DNA of 64,000 nt from Larimichthys crocea. Lineage: Eukaryota; Chordata; Actinopteri; Sciaenidae. The DNA is taken from NCBI RefSeq assembly GCF_000972845.2, contig NC_040028.1, positions 7,741,198 through 7,805,197 of the forward strand, written 5' to 3'. Under the pieces are notes generated by a model. It was not told where the DNA came from. It worked only from the letters and a program-made list of their open reading frames with translations, and did not search any database. A program made the translations under genes and the position numbers. This document shows positions 1 to 11,439 of the stretch, one piece after another (the first letter of the stretch is position 1; every line of letters begins with the position of its first letter).

Positions 1-145
1 TTTCATGACCACTTGCCTAATATTGTGTAGCCATCAAAACAGCCCTGACCCATTGAGGCATGGACTCAATTAGACCCCTAAAGGTGTGCTGTAGTATCTG
101 GCACCAAGATGTTAGCAGCAGATCCTTTAAGTCCTGTTTGTTAAG
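1..145. repeat. Teleost interspersed repeat fragment
   Basis: The sequence from CACTTGCCTAATATTGTGTA through TTTAAGTCCTG matches, from memory, a very widespread fish repeat (GGCATGGACTCxAxTAGAC; CTGGCACCAAGATGTTAGCA). The family name was not determined. It runs off the left edge. Confidence 0.6.
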
Positions 146-346
146 AGTGGATTTATTTTTTATTTTTATATTTTATATTTGATATTGGGCTGCTCCGGGA
201 CCAGGGGAAACCAATTTTCATTTCATCCCATGTTTACATGAGATCCTTGAAAAAGAACTATAAAAGTAAATCAAATTACAAGAATACAACATTAAAAACA
301 GGTTGAAATAGGACAATGCAATTGAATCAGATGGAAAAGGCTATTT

Positions 347-530
347 TTAAACAGGTGGGGTTTTTAAGTGCAGACTTGAATTGTGAGAGTGAGTTGGTAA
401 AGAGGTCCAGAGCTGGGGAGCAGAGCGGCTGAAATCTCTGCTCCCCGTGGTGGTGAGACAGACGGAGGGGACAGTCAGGTGAATGGAGGAGGGTGGGTAT
501 GGTGCTGCAGGCAGATGTTGGGTTGGGTTT
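347..530 (-). mobile_element. LINE relic, 3' end of the reverse transcriptase ORF
   Basis: The minus strand reads GSRDFSRSAPQLWTSLP followed by LHLKTPPV and a stop. It matches the usual C-terminal tail of fish L2/Rex-like LINE ORF2 (G-D-R-x-F-S-x-x-A-P-x-L-W-N-S-L-P ... L-K-T). It is short and decayed, with no catalytic motifs. Confidence 0.6.
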
Positions 531-549
531 TTATCAACAGATCCACTGA

Positions 550-1745
550 AAACAACTGTTATTGTGATGATAGTGATAATAATCGGAAAATTACCAGGGT
601 ACATTAGCTCAACTTTGTTACCGAAGAACACTCCGAAGATAATATTATCCTGATTGTCTTTTTGACCAGTCATTGTATGTGGTTAAAATGTTGTAATCAT
701 ACCCCAACATGCCTACACACACAACAGACTTTACATAGTGATGGAAAAGATGCATAATTAATGGATATTAATTGCTATTTCAAGTCCCCAAACAGTATAT
801 GAAGTAGTTTGTCCCAGGTCCACATGGACCTTAAAGTACTCAATTAACACAGCAACGACTTTGTAAGTTTCAAGTCGACTTATTGCAACCTGCCCGATGA
901 CACTCTGTGACACTCTAAGCTCAGTGACACCTTCCCTCTCAGTGCATCCTGCTTGAGGCCTCGCAATGGCCAGGTACTATTGATTGATTGTTAGGTGTCA
1001 TCTTGGTCTCATGATGTCAAAATGTGAACAGCATGATGAAGAGGACTGTTTGAATACAAGCTGTCATTGAATCTGAAAGATTTTGTGTTGGATTCATGGA
1101 TCAGACGCTTGATTTTTGTGACGTTATTTTTGTGGTTTATCACCTTGTTACAAAATGGCATGTTACGCAAGTTCTGAAACATTGAACAGTTAGACGTGTG
1201 AATTCAAAAGTTTAGAGAAGGTCAAATTAAGTTCACTTGTAAAGGTTAAAGTGCATTTTAGGTGCATTCTGAAATTTCATCCGAAAGCTGAATATCTCTA
1301 ACTTTGTGAGTAGCGCAGAATAAAAATAAGCTAAGAATAAAATACAATACTATAAAATTTTAGGTAAATAAGAACAATATAAAATACAGATATAAAATAT
1401 ACTAAAATAGAATATACACAAATATGAGAAATATAAAATATACAAAGATAGGATATGAAAAAATATGTGCAAGTGTTATAATATGTATACGCAGGTACTG
1501 AAGTGATATGCACAAACACAATTTAAACAAAGTGAGCACAAGAGTAAAGTGAAAGTTTGCTGAGTTGAGTTGACACGGAGCTCTTGTCTGTGTGGCCATC
1601 TCACTGCACAACCGGAAAGCAATTTGGGATTTGCGTAAGGTGCTATTTTACAGACTGAATACTTTTATTTTGATATTTAGTACAGTTTACTGCTTTTAAC
1701 CTTTTTGTGAATATTGTTATATTTTGGTCACTCAATTAATTGCAG
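550..1745. other. Spacer, no gene seen
   Basis: AT-rich spacer. 1320-1470 is a strongly A/T-biased stretch of ATA/AAA words. No coding exon or repeat family was recognised. Confidence 0.6.
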
Positions 1746-1747
1746 GT

Positions 1748-1912
1748 TGTTTTTTTTTTGGCCTTTTTTTGACAGAGACAATTTGAAGAGTGGAGAGATG
1801 GAGAATGACATGCAGGAAAGAGCCACAGGTCGGATTCGAACCCTGGGCCACCGTGGCAAGGACTGAGCCTTTGTACATGGGGCAGATGCTCTACCAACTG
1901 AGCTAAACAACA
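1748..1912 (-). mobile_element. tRNA-derived SINE
   Basis: Read on the minus strand the right end begins with a tRNA-like head: A box TAGCTCAGTTGGTAGAGC and B box GGTTCGAATCC, about 50 bp apart. The body GCATGTCATTCTCC and a GGCC-A-rich tail follow. It is the same family and orientation as the copy near 15.7 kb. Confidence 0.85.
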
Positions 1913-1914
1913 CC

Positions 1915-4900
1915 CTGACTCTCCTATTCTATAAATAAATAATGATGATGTTGATGATGATGACTTTACAAAAATAATAATAATGATTTTAGAACCTTAA
2001 AATAAGGATAGTTTGGAGAGATTCTCAATATGACTATTTTAGGAATAAAGGTCGATATACAGCAATGATGGTTTAGGTAAGAGTAAGAATGAATGTAGTT
2101 ATTCACATGTCACATGACAGGCCTCATGGGAAGAAATGCAAACAATGGGAAGGAGGTGTGCTCATCATCTTCCCATTATATGCCTATAATAGTCCATCAT
2201 CATAGACCGAAGATAGAGAAAAAAAACAGAAAGGAATCTTGATATAATGTAGCTTACGTACGATAGATGAAACCCCTAACTGCAGCTCATTCTCAGTCAG
2301 CCTCCACACTGTCTCTTCTGTCTCCTTCTGATGTTTCTCGTCTAGCAAACACAAAGCAGCTTGGGGTAAGCCATTCTCTGAAACAATACTCTATAATGGC
2401 TCCCTGTAGGCCTGTGATAACTAATTCCCTTTCAGATGGATGGACACTGTTCTGCAGAATGAGCGATAAATGGCTCTTCTGCACCAATCAGTCTACATTC
2501 ATGGACGAAGTGCGGCAGAGTCTGTGAATGTTTGCACTGTATAGTGACGACTAATACCAAAACAGCTACTGTATGTAATCCAGCTCGGGTTTGGTCAAAT
2601 AAACACATCAAAATGTGATATACTGATACTGAAGCTCACATCTAATGTCTTTAATATCATAGTGATGATACTCTGACCCATCTTGACGTAGAAGGCATGG
2701 ATGATAAGATCGCAGTGACACAAATGCTTATAAGAAATTTAAATCAGTTTAATTCAGGCTTTCCTGCACATTCAGGTTCATGGAATACTCATTTTATATT
2801 GCATTTATCTGCTATAATTTTAATTAGTTTGTGTGAGCACCTGCAGTGCCAATAAATAAAACCCTTTTTTTTTTTTTTTTTAAGTTTCACATCAATTTGA
2901 TCAGTCACATTTCTATTCCATTCATGTTTGGCTTCAGAATGAATAGCACTGAATACTTATTTTTGTGTCTTTGTCCTATTTGGCATGTTCATAGCCGTCT
3001 TCATGAATATCTTTTTAAACAATGGCTGTGACAGTCCTCTACCTCTAATCTACAGTACAATACTGTTCTAATTAAGAGGATCTCAAAATATCACTGATAT
3101 TATTCCTGACAAGTATTCAGCGCTTTCAGTGATGAAGACTGATACAGACAGAACTTATGAGCAGAGAGAAAAAAGGCTCCAGTGACAAGACGAGCCCCAG
3201 TGACCTTATCAGAACATGGTCACACAGATGTCGGGAGAAAAGTTGAGTCTGACATTACTCATACTTTTTTTCCAGTGTCTTGGAAATAAAGCCATAATAC
3301 TTAACAAAGGAGACGACAGAGAGCCCCAAAGATTCCAATTTCATCTAAATTGATTAAATCTAAGTAATAAAATATATGGTAATATCCAAATGTTGGGTTT
3401 ATAGATATTGGAATGCTATTAGTTGACCAGATTATTAGTAGTTCTGAAGAAAGTTCTGTAATTTCCTATACAAATCACATAATTTACTAGTATTATAGTT
3501 ACTCTTATTTGCTGTTATAACTAACACCATATGCAAAACACAACATTGTATTTTGTGATACTAAGTGTACTGATTCATGGTCTCGTCTGTGATTGATTCC
3601 TCTGATAATAGTTGAATTTTGGGACAAAATAATAATTTTTAAGATGTCCTTGATGTTTTTTTGAGATAAGTGGAGTTCTTATTACTGTGTATACAGTGTG
3701 TATACTGTGTTTTATCTGTGGAAATAAGAAAAAATACACCACCAAAATAATAAAATAAGTCCTGAAACACTTGCCCACACTGCAAGTAGCTTTAACACAT
3801 TTTAGCAGTGGATTTTCATCTGAATATGGCCCTGAAGCATGATGTATCCAGTCCTAACAACCCGAGATGCTAATAATTCAGTGATTACTGAATCACCTTG
3901 AATCCCCATGTCAAACTAATCACTGGCTGACAGAGAATGTATGAAATATTTCATGAAAAATACCAAAGTGGGAAGCCCAGTTTTTATTCTGCAACATCAA
4001 ATGTGTCCTTTACCTCATATCAGAATTTTGCGTAAAACACACTATTTTATGCACGACTCTCATTTATTATATGTTAATGAAATCTATGTGACATATTAAC
4101 CTTTATCATAAGGTTTAATGTAAGACGTTACTGTTAGGTTTAGCATTAGCACTTTAGAAATGCCAGCAGTCATGATTTTGGATCAGTTTATCTTTCAGTA
4201 TGGAGGTATTTTGCACTGTGAATTCCAGATATGGTGGTTATTGCTGTTCATGTAAGGATGCATACTATATTCACAAAAAATGACAAACATTACATTGCCT
4301 CAAGGAAGCCCAGTTACTGTTATGTTCACGAAACTGAGCTAATCATGTTTAATGCACATAAAGTGCAGCAGCAGTTGAAGTCAAGCAGCGTATATGTATT
4401 TGTGGTACTGTCAATTTCACACATGGCCTGTCAGTAAAGAGCTGAAGTGCTCATGACTGCCAACAGAATTCTGAATAACTTCAGACATAATGAGCGTGAT
4501 CCACTGTAACAAAGCAACATGCAATGTTGCACTAATGACTATATGCATTGAAGATTATTGGGTTTTTTTTAAGTACCTTGATAATAGAGCTCGTCAGACA
4601 CAAACTGTAAAGATTGTATATGAATGCGTTTATTCAAGTATCTGACAAAAAGTCAACTATATTTACCAAACAAAGGGAATTTATTCTTGTTGCATGTCAG
4701 TGATGAAGGTCTGTGAATTTTGTTTAAATCCACAACACAATACCACTCTAAGTGCATATTCAAAATTGAGTTTGGACACTGGGCTGGGACTCCTATACTT
4801 AGATGTAACCATTCAAAAAAAGCTTTAAATACTCCCTAATACTACTAGATTTTGCCTTCTTCAGTGATCTGGCTGTATTCTGCTAACTGAGCCAGTCAAC

Positions 4901-5570
4901 TGATAGGATTTCCCATGCTGCTATTTATTAATCTATGTAAAACAAAAACAAATGCATGAATTTATAATAATGCATTATGATGTAAAACTACATTGCAAAG
5001 TCACTGTCTGTCCGAATGACAACCTTTAAGTTATTCTAAAACAGTCAGAAAACAAGTCTAAAGATGGGATGATTCAAAACTAAATTTGCAAGATGCATGA
5101 TGTGCCAAAGATCTCCAGGATTATAACACCTGAGTTTAACACCAGAGTTGGTAACAAATGAACTGTGAGGGGGGTGCGCGAGAATGAGTGTAATGAAACT
5201 CCAGACAAGATTAAACTACACTTTCTTTCATTTTCAATCTCCTTAATTAAGTGCTTTCCATGTTTTCCTTCTCAACAATCTTTGAGCCTTTTCAGGATTT
5301 TGACAGGGCTGATTATGTAGCATGAAGCAGATGCTCTGTTGCCAAGATGTCCATTGACAATTATTGCTATTCTTCATAGCTCATTTCCCATGGAGCAGCG
5401 AGAGAAATTGCACACTGGCTCCATGTTATTAATAGTGCCGCTTGGTATGGAAATGAGACACTAATTTACCCAAAATGTGCCATTTTTATTCTGGTTTGAT
5501 TATCAAATGAACTATGACATTCTTGAAAAAGTGCATTACAGTTATTAGTTTTAAAATTAACAGATTTCAA
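1915..5570. other. Spacer, no gene seen
   Basis: No credible exon. The stretch 5240-5490 is of higher complexity with homeodomain-type ATTA words and low repeat content, a possible conserved non-coding element. A weak resemblance to a LINE endonuclease/RT linker (LSLLSPSDVSRL) occurs near 2310. Confidence 0.5.
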
Positions 5571-5572
5571 CC

Positions 5573-5852
5573 ACATTCTTCCATATTTCATTTGATTAAA
5601 GAGAACACATCTAATGTGATAATTTGCCGACTATTCTTGGTGCATTTGACAAGCTTTGTATTAAACCAGTTACATGTTTGTTTACTTGTCTGTGTAGCTC
5701 AAACAACAGATTACAATTACTATCATCTTGTTAGTCATAGTTATACACTGTACAGTTGCAGATTACATTTAGGAAAGCAGTTTGACTATATTATAGGAAT
5801 GTTTGACAAGATTTTGTGAAATTTGTGTGCTAGTCAATAGCTAGTTTTTCCT

Positions 5853-5906
<54 letters not shown>

Positions 5907-5932
5907 AGGAAAAACTAGCTATTGACTAGCAC
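5573..5932 (+). repeat. Dispersed repeat copy 1, ending in a perfect palindrome
   Basis: 5573-5850 is near-identical (a handful of differences over about 270 bp) to the reverse complement of 47055-47344. It ends in GTGCTAGTCAATAGCTAG and a CA/TA/TG microsatellite. The high identity suggests recent activity or a recent duplication. The family is not recognised. Confidence 0.85.
5827..5932. repeat. 106-bp perfect palindrome
   Basis: Two 53-bp arms are exact reverse complements with no spacer, centred between 5879 and 5880. The outer arm is GTGCTAGTCAATAGCTAG, then TTTTTCCTC, then CA and TA repeats. Confidence 0.95.
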
Positions 5933-5934
5933 CC

Positions 5935-7361
5935 TTACTTTTTACGTTATAAGAAAAACCCTAGTGGTAATGATGTAGCTGACAATGTATAACACTGTGT
6001 ATACATTACCATATTAAATGAATACATTGAGTTCACAACTCTGTCAGGCAAATGCAGATTTGAAAAACAGCAAAAGTAAACATGAGACACATTTATAAAT
6101 TTAACATTCATAAGTTTATGATTGTGCTTCAACAGGGCAGTTCATATGGACAACAGCATTTTGTCATTGTCTTGTTGTGTTGCTTGTTGTACAACCACCA
6201 CACTGGTTTTCAACTAATAAAATGCCAAACCACAGCCTCAATTTGAGACTATTTACAACCACGTTAAATGAACAGTGTAATAAAACCACAATGTACTGTG
6301 TTATTATTCCTCATTATAATTGCTTTCAGTTGAACACAACTAATAAAATACAGGTATGTGAGCTTGAACTGGAGCAGCATTGTTTTGATAATCTTTTGAA
6401 ATTCAAATTGCTTTTTGAGCAACAGTAACAGCGGCAAAGTGAGCACTGTTATTCAGTCAATGTCTCATATTTGTAAACAACATAACGTCTGTCATGTCAG
6501 AAGTGAGGATGATTGGGTGCAAGAGTTGAGGGAGAAATAAGACATCATGACTTGATGATGAGACGTCTCATTTCTCAAGCAGGGAGCTGATGATAACCTG
6601 TCGTTCTTCTGGTCTGCTACACCTGCACACTAACAGGCTGCTGGGACCGGCTTCTTCCTGACAAGCTCCTGTCTTCTCTGCCCTTTCATCTCCTCGCTCC
6701 ACAAAAGAGAGTTTAGAAGTCTTTTATCTATGCCTGGGGGTACAGTTCCATGTCTGCCAAGAGAGGAATTCAACCAATTAAGCCTGTGGTAGTATTCATA
6801 TGAACCAAGCATCACAAAATAGGACTCTAAATGTTTTTTTGTATTTCACTCTGCATAATTGGCAAACTGCTTTTGAGTCACTTAAAAACACTCCAAAACT
6901 TAAATGCTAAAATCTAACACAACCTGTTGTTTTAGGATATGTAAATGTGGATCTCTTTAAGCATTTTTTTTTTTTTTAATCAAAGTTATAGTCTGAATCA
7001 TGTCTAATAGGAGAGGTCATTCACCACTGTTCAGGAGATTATTTCTTTATTTTTTTATTTGGTGCTCCTTGTTAGAATTAAATTTTCATACCAGCATTTA
7101 ATTTTTGAAAATGGGATAAATCTAAAAGCCTTCCCGCAAGAAATAATAGGACATTTTTCTGTCTTACTTGACTGTTAATCAGGCTGACAGGTGTAGGGTG
7201 TAAAAACAACTCGCTAACAGGGGCATCATGGTGACCCAGAGGTCTATGAAGCACCCAACAAAGGCGAAATACCATTTTTTAAAAATGTTGCCATAACTAA
7301 CGTTTTGCAGCTCAGATCTTCCTCTTCAGGTTGGTACTTGAAATGCTCAGAACTCCCTTCA

Positions 7362-7401
<40 letters not shown>

Positions 7402-10400
7402 GTATTCACCCCTTGTATATTTCATTTGCAAAGCACATAGCCGTGCTCCAAAGAGATACCCAGAATGGATGCATTACTGAGAGACTGTCGGTGAGCAATT
7501 GCTGATCCAGGGGAGTGATAAAGAGAGCCGGGCTGTCTCAAACCTGAAAAAAGAGACTGGAGAGAGTCATGGAGCATATAGACCAGGAAGGTCACCAGCT
7601 GCCAAAGAAGGGCCAGACCATCTCCACAATGTCCTCGCTTCTCCTCTATTTACTGACACTTACGACATTGGGAACATGCAGTGAAGGAGGTTATAAGGAG
7701 AAAGAAGAAGTATGTCTAGGACAAAGAGAACTGTAGACTGATGCAAATGAACACTCAGACACCTCATAGACGGCAAAAACAGAATAACAAGAGTGATTCA
7801 AAACCATGACACAATGATCTTGGCCTTTACACATGAACACTGCAAGTGGATTGATTAGAAGATATGCAAACGCGATAATCCGCTGGACATCCTCACTATC
7901 GCTACCTTTGCATATGGTCATTTTAAGGACACGCTTATCTCTGGCACCCAAATTTACCATGCTAATAGATTTATTTCCTTGCAGCCTTTGACAATCAGTT
8001 CCCAATACATTAGCATTTGTTTGGAGATGCACGCCCAAAAAGCCACATTTACTGAAATGAGAGTTTTGCATCAATAGACTGTGTTGTTTGTCGAGCTCGA
8101 TTTGTTGCCACGAGCACCCAATGCATTTCATAAATCATTACTTTCAAAAGAATTTTTTTTTTTTCAAAAGGTGTCATCTCATGATTTGACAGACAATTGG
8201 AACTGATTTTGGATCTCTTTTCTTGTTCTAGCTACCAGGTTTTCAGCAGTGTTTAGTTACTTATTTATCTGCAGGCTTCCCCCAATCACATTTCTAGGCA
8301 GGTGCATGGCTACCCTCCACAAATTACGTCCAGGATAATTTCATATTGATTAATGCAGATGCGTTTCTCTTGGCTCTCATACCCTACCTGCAGTCTATTT
8401 GGTATAAATTACTGAAGCCATTTTGCTGCACAAAGCCAGCCCTCTCCAATAAGGTGCTGGCTCATGTGTCGACTGGGGCCCCCAAACTACCCCTCTGCCT
8501 GCAGGAACCACTAAAGCTTTTAATTGCCTTCTGTGCAAATGGTCCTTATGCACTTGATAAAGTATCTGGAAAGTCAGGCACGGGTTGCTAGAGGCTTAGG
8601 GGAGTCTGTGCACTTGCAGTATGTGCGAACGAGATAGAAAGTGTGTGTGAGAGATAGGCTGAGAGAGAAAGAGAGCGTGATAGGAGTATAGTGAGACTTA
8701 GTGACGGCTGGTTGGTGAATCCTATCCATGATATTACAACCTTTATGAGTAGGGTGTAAAAGTTACCCTTTATGAATGTGGGCACCACTCAGCAAAATAC
8801 TTGAATAAGCCAGCTAGTGGCCCACAGGATTATTTCCTTCTGTGTACATTCGCAATACAGTAGAGTAGCTGATAACCCTGGGTAAAGCGATAAACAATCA
8901 AAGTGCGGCTTCAGTGGAAATGATTGCATTCTGTGCCCTGCCCCAGAGATGGGGGCCATTATTAACGTGGGTCCTGTCCTGACAATGCTATTTTCTGGAA
9001 GGTAATTGCAGATTCAGATCTCTGAGAGGGCCTGACTGAGAGTAAATGCCACCTCTTTAATTATGGTCTCCTCCACGTCTCCTCTATTGAGCCGCGGAGA
9101 TGTCTATCGCTCCACGGGATCCTGGGGAAAATGACTCTAATGGGAAATGACCAGTGTCTGGGAAGCCAGCTCAGATTAGAAGCGACGTTTCTAATTGATG
9201 GCTAAAGAAATCCCTGGCCGGATGACTGGGAAAAGTCACTTTGGAGCAAATGTAATTGGAGTGATTGGAGTTCTAACAAGAATCAGTGGATAATCTCTCC
9301 TGATTTAAGCTTGTGCTAGCACAGACAACAAGCTCAACAAGAGGCAGCATGGACTATTGCAGAAATTGACAAAAGTCAGAGTTTAACACCCTTCATCCTG
9401 CTTCATACTGTAGAGGACATACCAAGTTTCACACTGTATTATACTTTGGTCCAAGGTTACATGCTATATCAGGACACATGAGGGTGGATGTGGTTAGGAT
9501 CATGAGATACCAAAGTAGAGGTCAAACATTCTACATTTCTTCCAAGGCGTAGTAAAGGATATGTCCACCATAAAACACTAATGTTGTAGATCGAGGATGG
9601 TGAACATTTTGGGTCAGAACATTTAAAGACAAATTAATTTCTTTTCTTCTGCTATTCAGAATAAAAAGATGAGGGATCACACATGGAAAAACACATTAAA
9701 GAGCAAAGATTGGTGCACTTAAAGGGCACTTTAGATGACGCAGTAGATCAGAATGACCACAAGACATGAAATGTAATTGCTTGATTTTTATTTATTTACA
9801 CTTTATTAAATATGCTGGAGTATTGCATTTGTGCCTTAGCCCTAATGTATGAGAACTATTCTTGCACAGTTTCAAACTTTGGTTTTTATAACTTATTGAT
9901 GAATTTATTTATTTAAGCTCTGTAAGTCAAATCAAATAACATTTATAATCAATCATTCAAACATCAAACATTCATAAGTTCATTAAATTGAAACCCTTAT
10001 GTTAATCTAATATAAGCTAAGCTCGTTATGTATGAATCTACAGTATATACTGAAAGTTGAATTTTGACCAAAATTACAATAAAACTAATCTGCATCATTT
10101 TATATGGAACACTAATCTTATTCAAGATATACAATGATAGTGGTTTCCATATCTGTTTGGCTCAAGACAAGGCCTGAAAAACTGAGTGTACCAAAACTAG
10201 TGACATTCTTCATTTATGTTTGAATTTGAAAATAGAAAAGAAAAAAAAAAAAGAAAGACTGTCAAGTATCTTATGAACTTTGAAGACATTAATGCAAAGG
10301 AATTTACAATTACTGCATGACATCAAGGACTGCTGGACAATTAATCAAACAGAAGTGATTATAGATAAAACAATAGAAATATTCAAAATATTTTCTAAAA

Positions 10401-11040
10401 CTGGAATCATTGAGTGGTGGCAGAGTTCAGATCACAACAGTCACCAGGCAAACATAGTGGCAACAGCACTGGAAAACTGTCACGATTTTAGAAAACAATA
10501 CAAACATCATTTACATTTATTTTAAAATGTCTTCTTTCTGGTACAATTGTCTTGTATTGGGCATGTATTCATATCTGCAGTAACACCTTGTGCATCAACT
10601 GTGTCACTAGACCTTTAAGACTGTCTGCAGCCTGTTGTATTGTGGATGTTCACCAGCTCTTGAATCCATCACTGCTTTCTGTCAGTGGTAACAAATTTGC
10701 TGCTCTTTTCCGACTGTCCGGTCATTAGTTGACATTCTGGTGCAGGGTAACAGGATCTCTGAGGTTCTCCAACTGGTGCGAAATGTTGAAATGACAAAAT
10801 AATAACAACATCTGTCTTGTGTCCAGAGGTATTGACATAACATTACAGGTACCAAATTGTTTGTGTTGTGAAGTGTGTCTCGAAGATACCTCAAGCTTAT
10901 GACTCTTAAAGCTCCAGACTGTCAGGGCTTCGAAGGGTTGATGGCTGATGGTTGGCTGGCAGACAAATGGCGTAACTAATTTCGACAGTGGACATACGTG
11001 CAGACGATGTCATATTGGTTTCTAATTTAGCAGCATGGAT
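5935..11040. other. Spacer, no gene seen; complex-sequence blocks
   Basis: No coding exon recognised. 7840-8130 has octamer-like ATGCAAA/TTTGCAT words, and 8800-9300 is repeat-free with balanced composition. Both look like possible conserved non-coding elements. A CT microsatellite lies at 7363-7397 and an A-rich tract near 10240. Confidence 0.45.
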
Positions 11041-11043
11041 ACA

Positions 11044-11056
11044 TGTGTGTGTGTGT

Positions 11057-11088
<32 letters not shown>
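11044..11088. repeat. GT microsatellite
   Basis: About 22 GT units with one GA interruption. Confidence 0.97.
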
Positions 11089-11274
11089 ACAGTGTGTGTA
11101 CAGTGTGTAATTCAAGATGACAATATTTGCTTTGACATTCGAATGGTTTAAAGCTGTGCATAACATATAAGAGGACTATCTCATAGGAGGATTACTTTGT
11201 GTATAATCACCTGAAAATAAGAATTGTTGTGTGTCCTTAGAATGAACCATTGATATCTACAGACAGAGCGGGTT

Positions 11275-11435
11275 ATCTTCCCCCGAGTTAAACAGCCATG
11301 TTTCTACATAGGGCCTTTCAGGGTTTTTGTGAATTTCACAGCCACCATAGTTTCTCCTATACACTCAGTTGGTTGCAATCTACAGTCTTACCGCTTGATG
11401 CCACTAATTCTTACACTCAGGACCTTTTAAAGTAA
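11275..11435. repeat. Teleost interspersed repeat fragment
   Basis: The segment with GTTGGTTGCAATCTACAGTC, CTTGATGCCACTAATTCTTA and CACTCAGGACCTTTTAA resembles, from memory, a common fish repeat tail. A related tail CTTACACACTGGACCTTTAA occurs near 15850. The family name is unknown. Confidence 0.5.
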
Positions 11436-11439
11436 CCTT

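Noticed and set aside
1828..1908. tRNA gene
   Set aside because: The A and B boxes are present but the sequence is the head of a SINE with a conserved non-tRNA body, and a second copy exists at 15.7 kb.
2267..2527. Possible LINE coding relic (LSLLSPSDVSRL)
   Set aside because: Only about a dozen residues resemble a LINE linker and the rest of the frame does not follow.
7691..8131. 146-codon open frame on the minus strand
   Set aside because: No family resemblance. It overlaps a block that looks like non-coding regulatory DNA.
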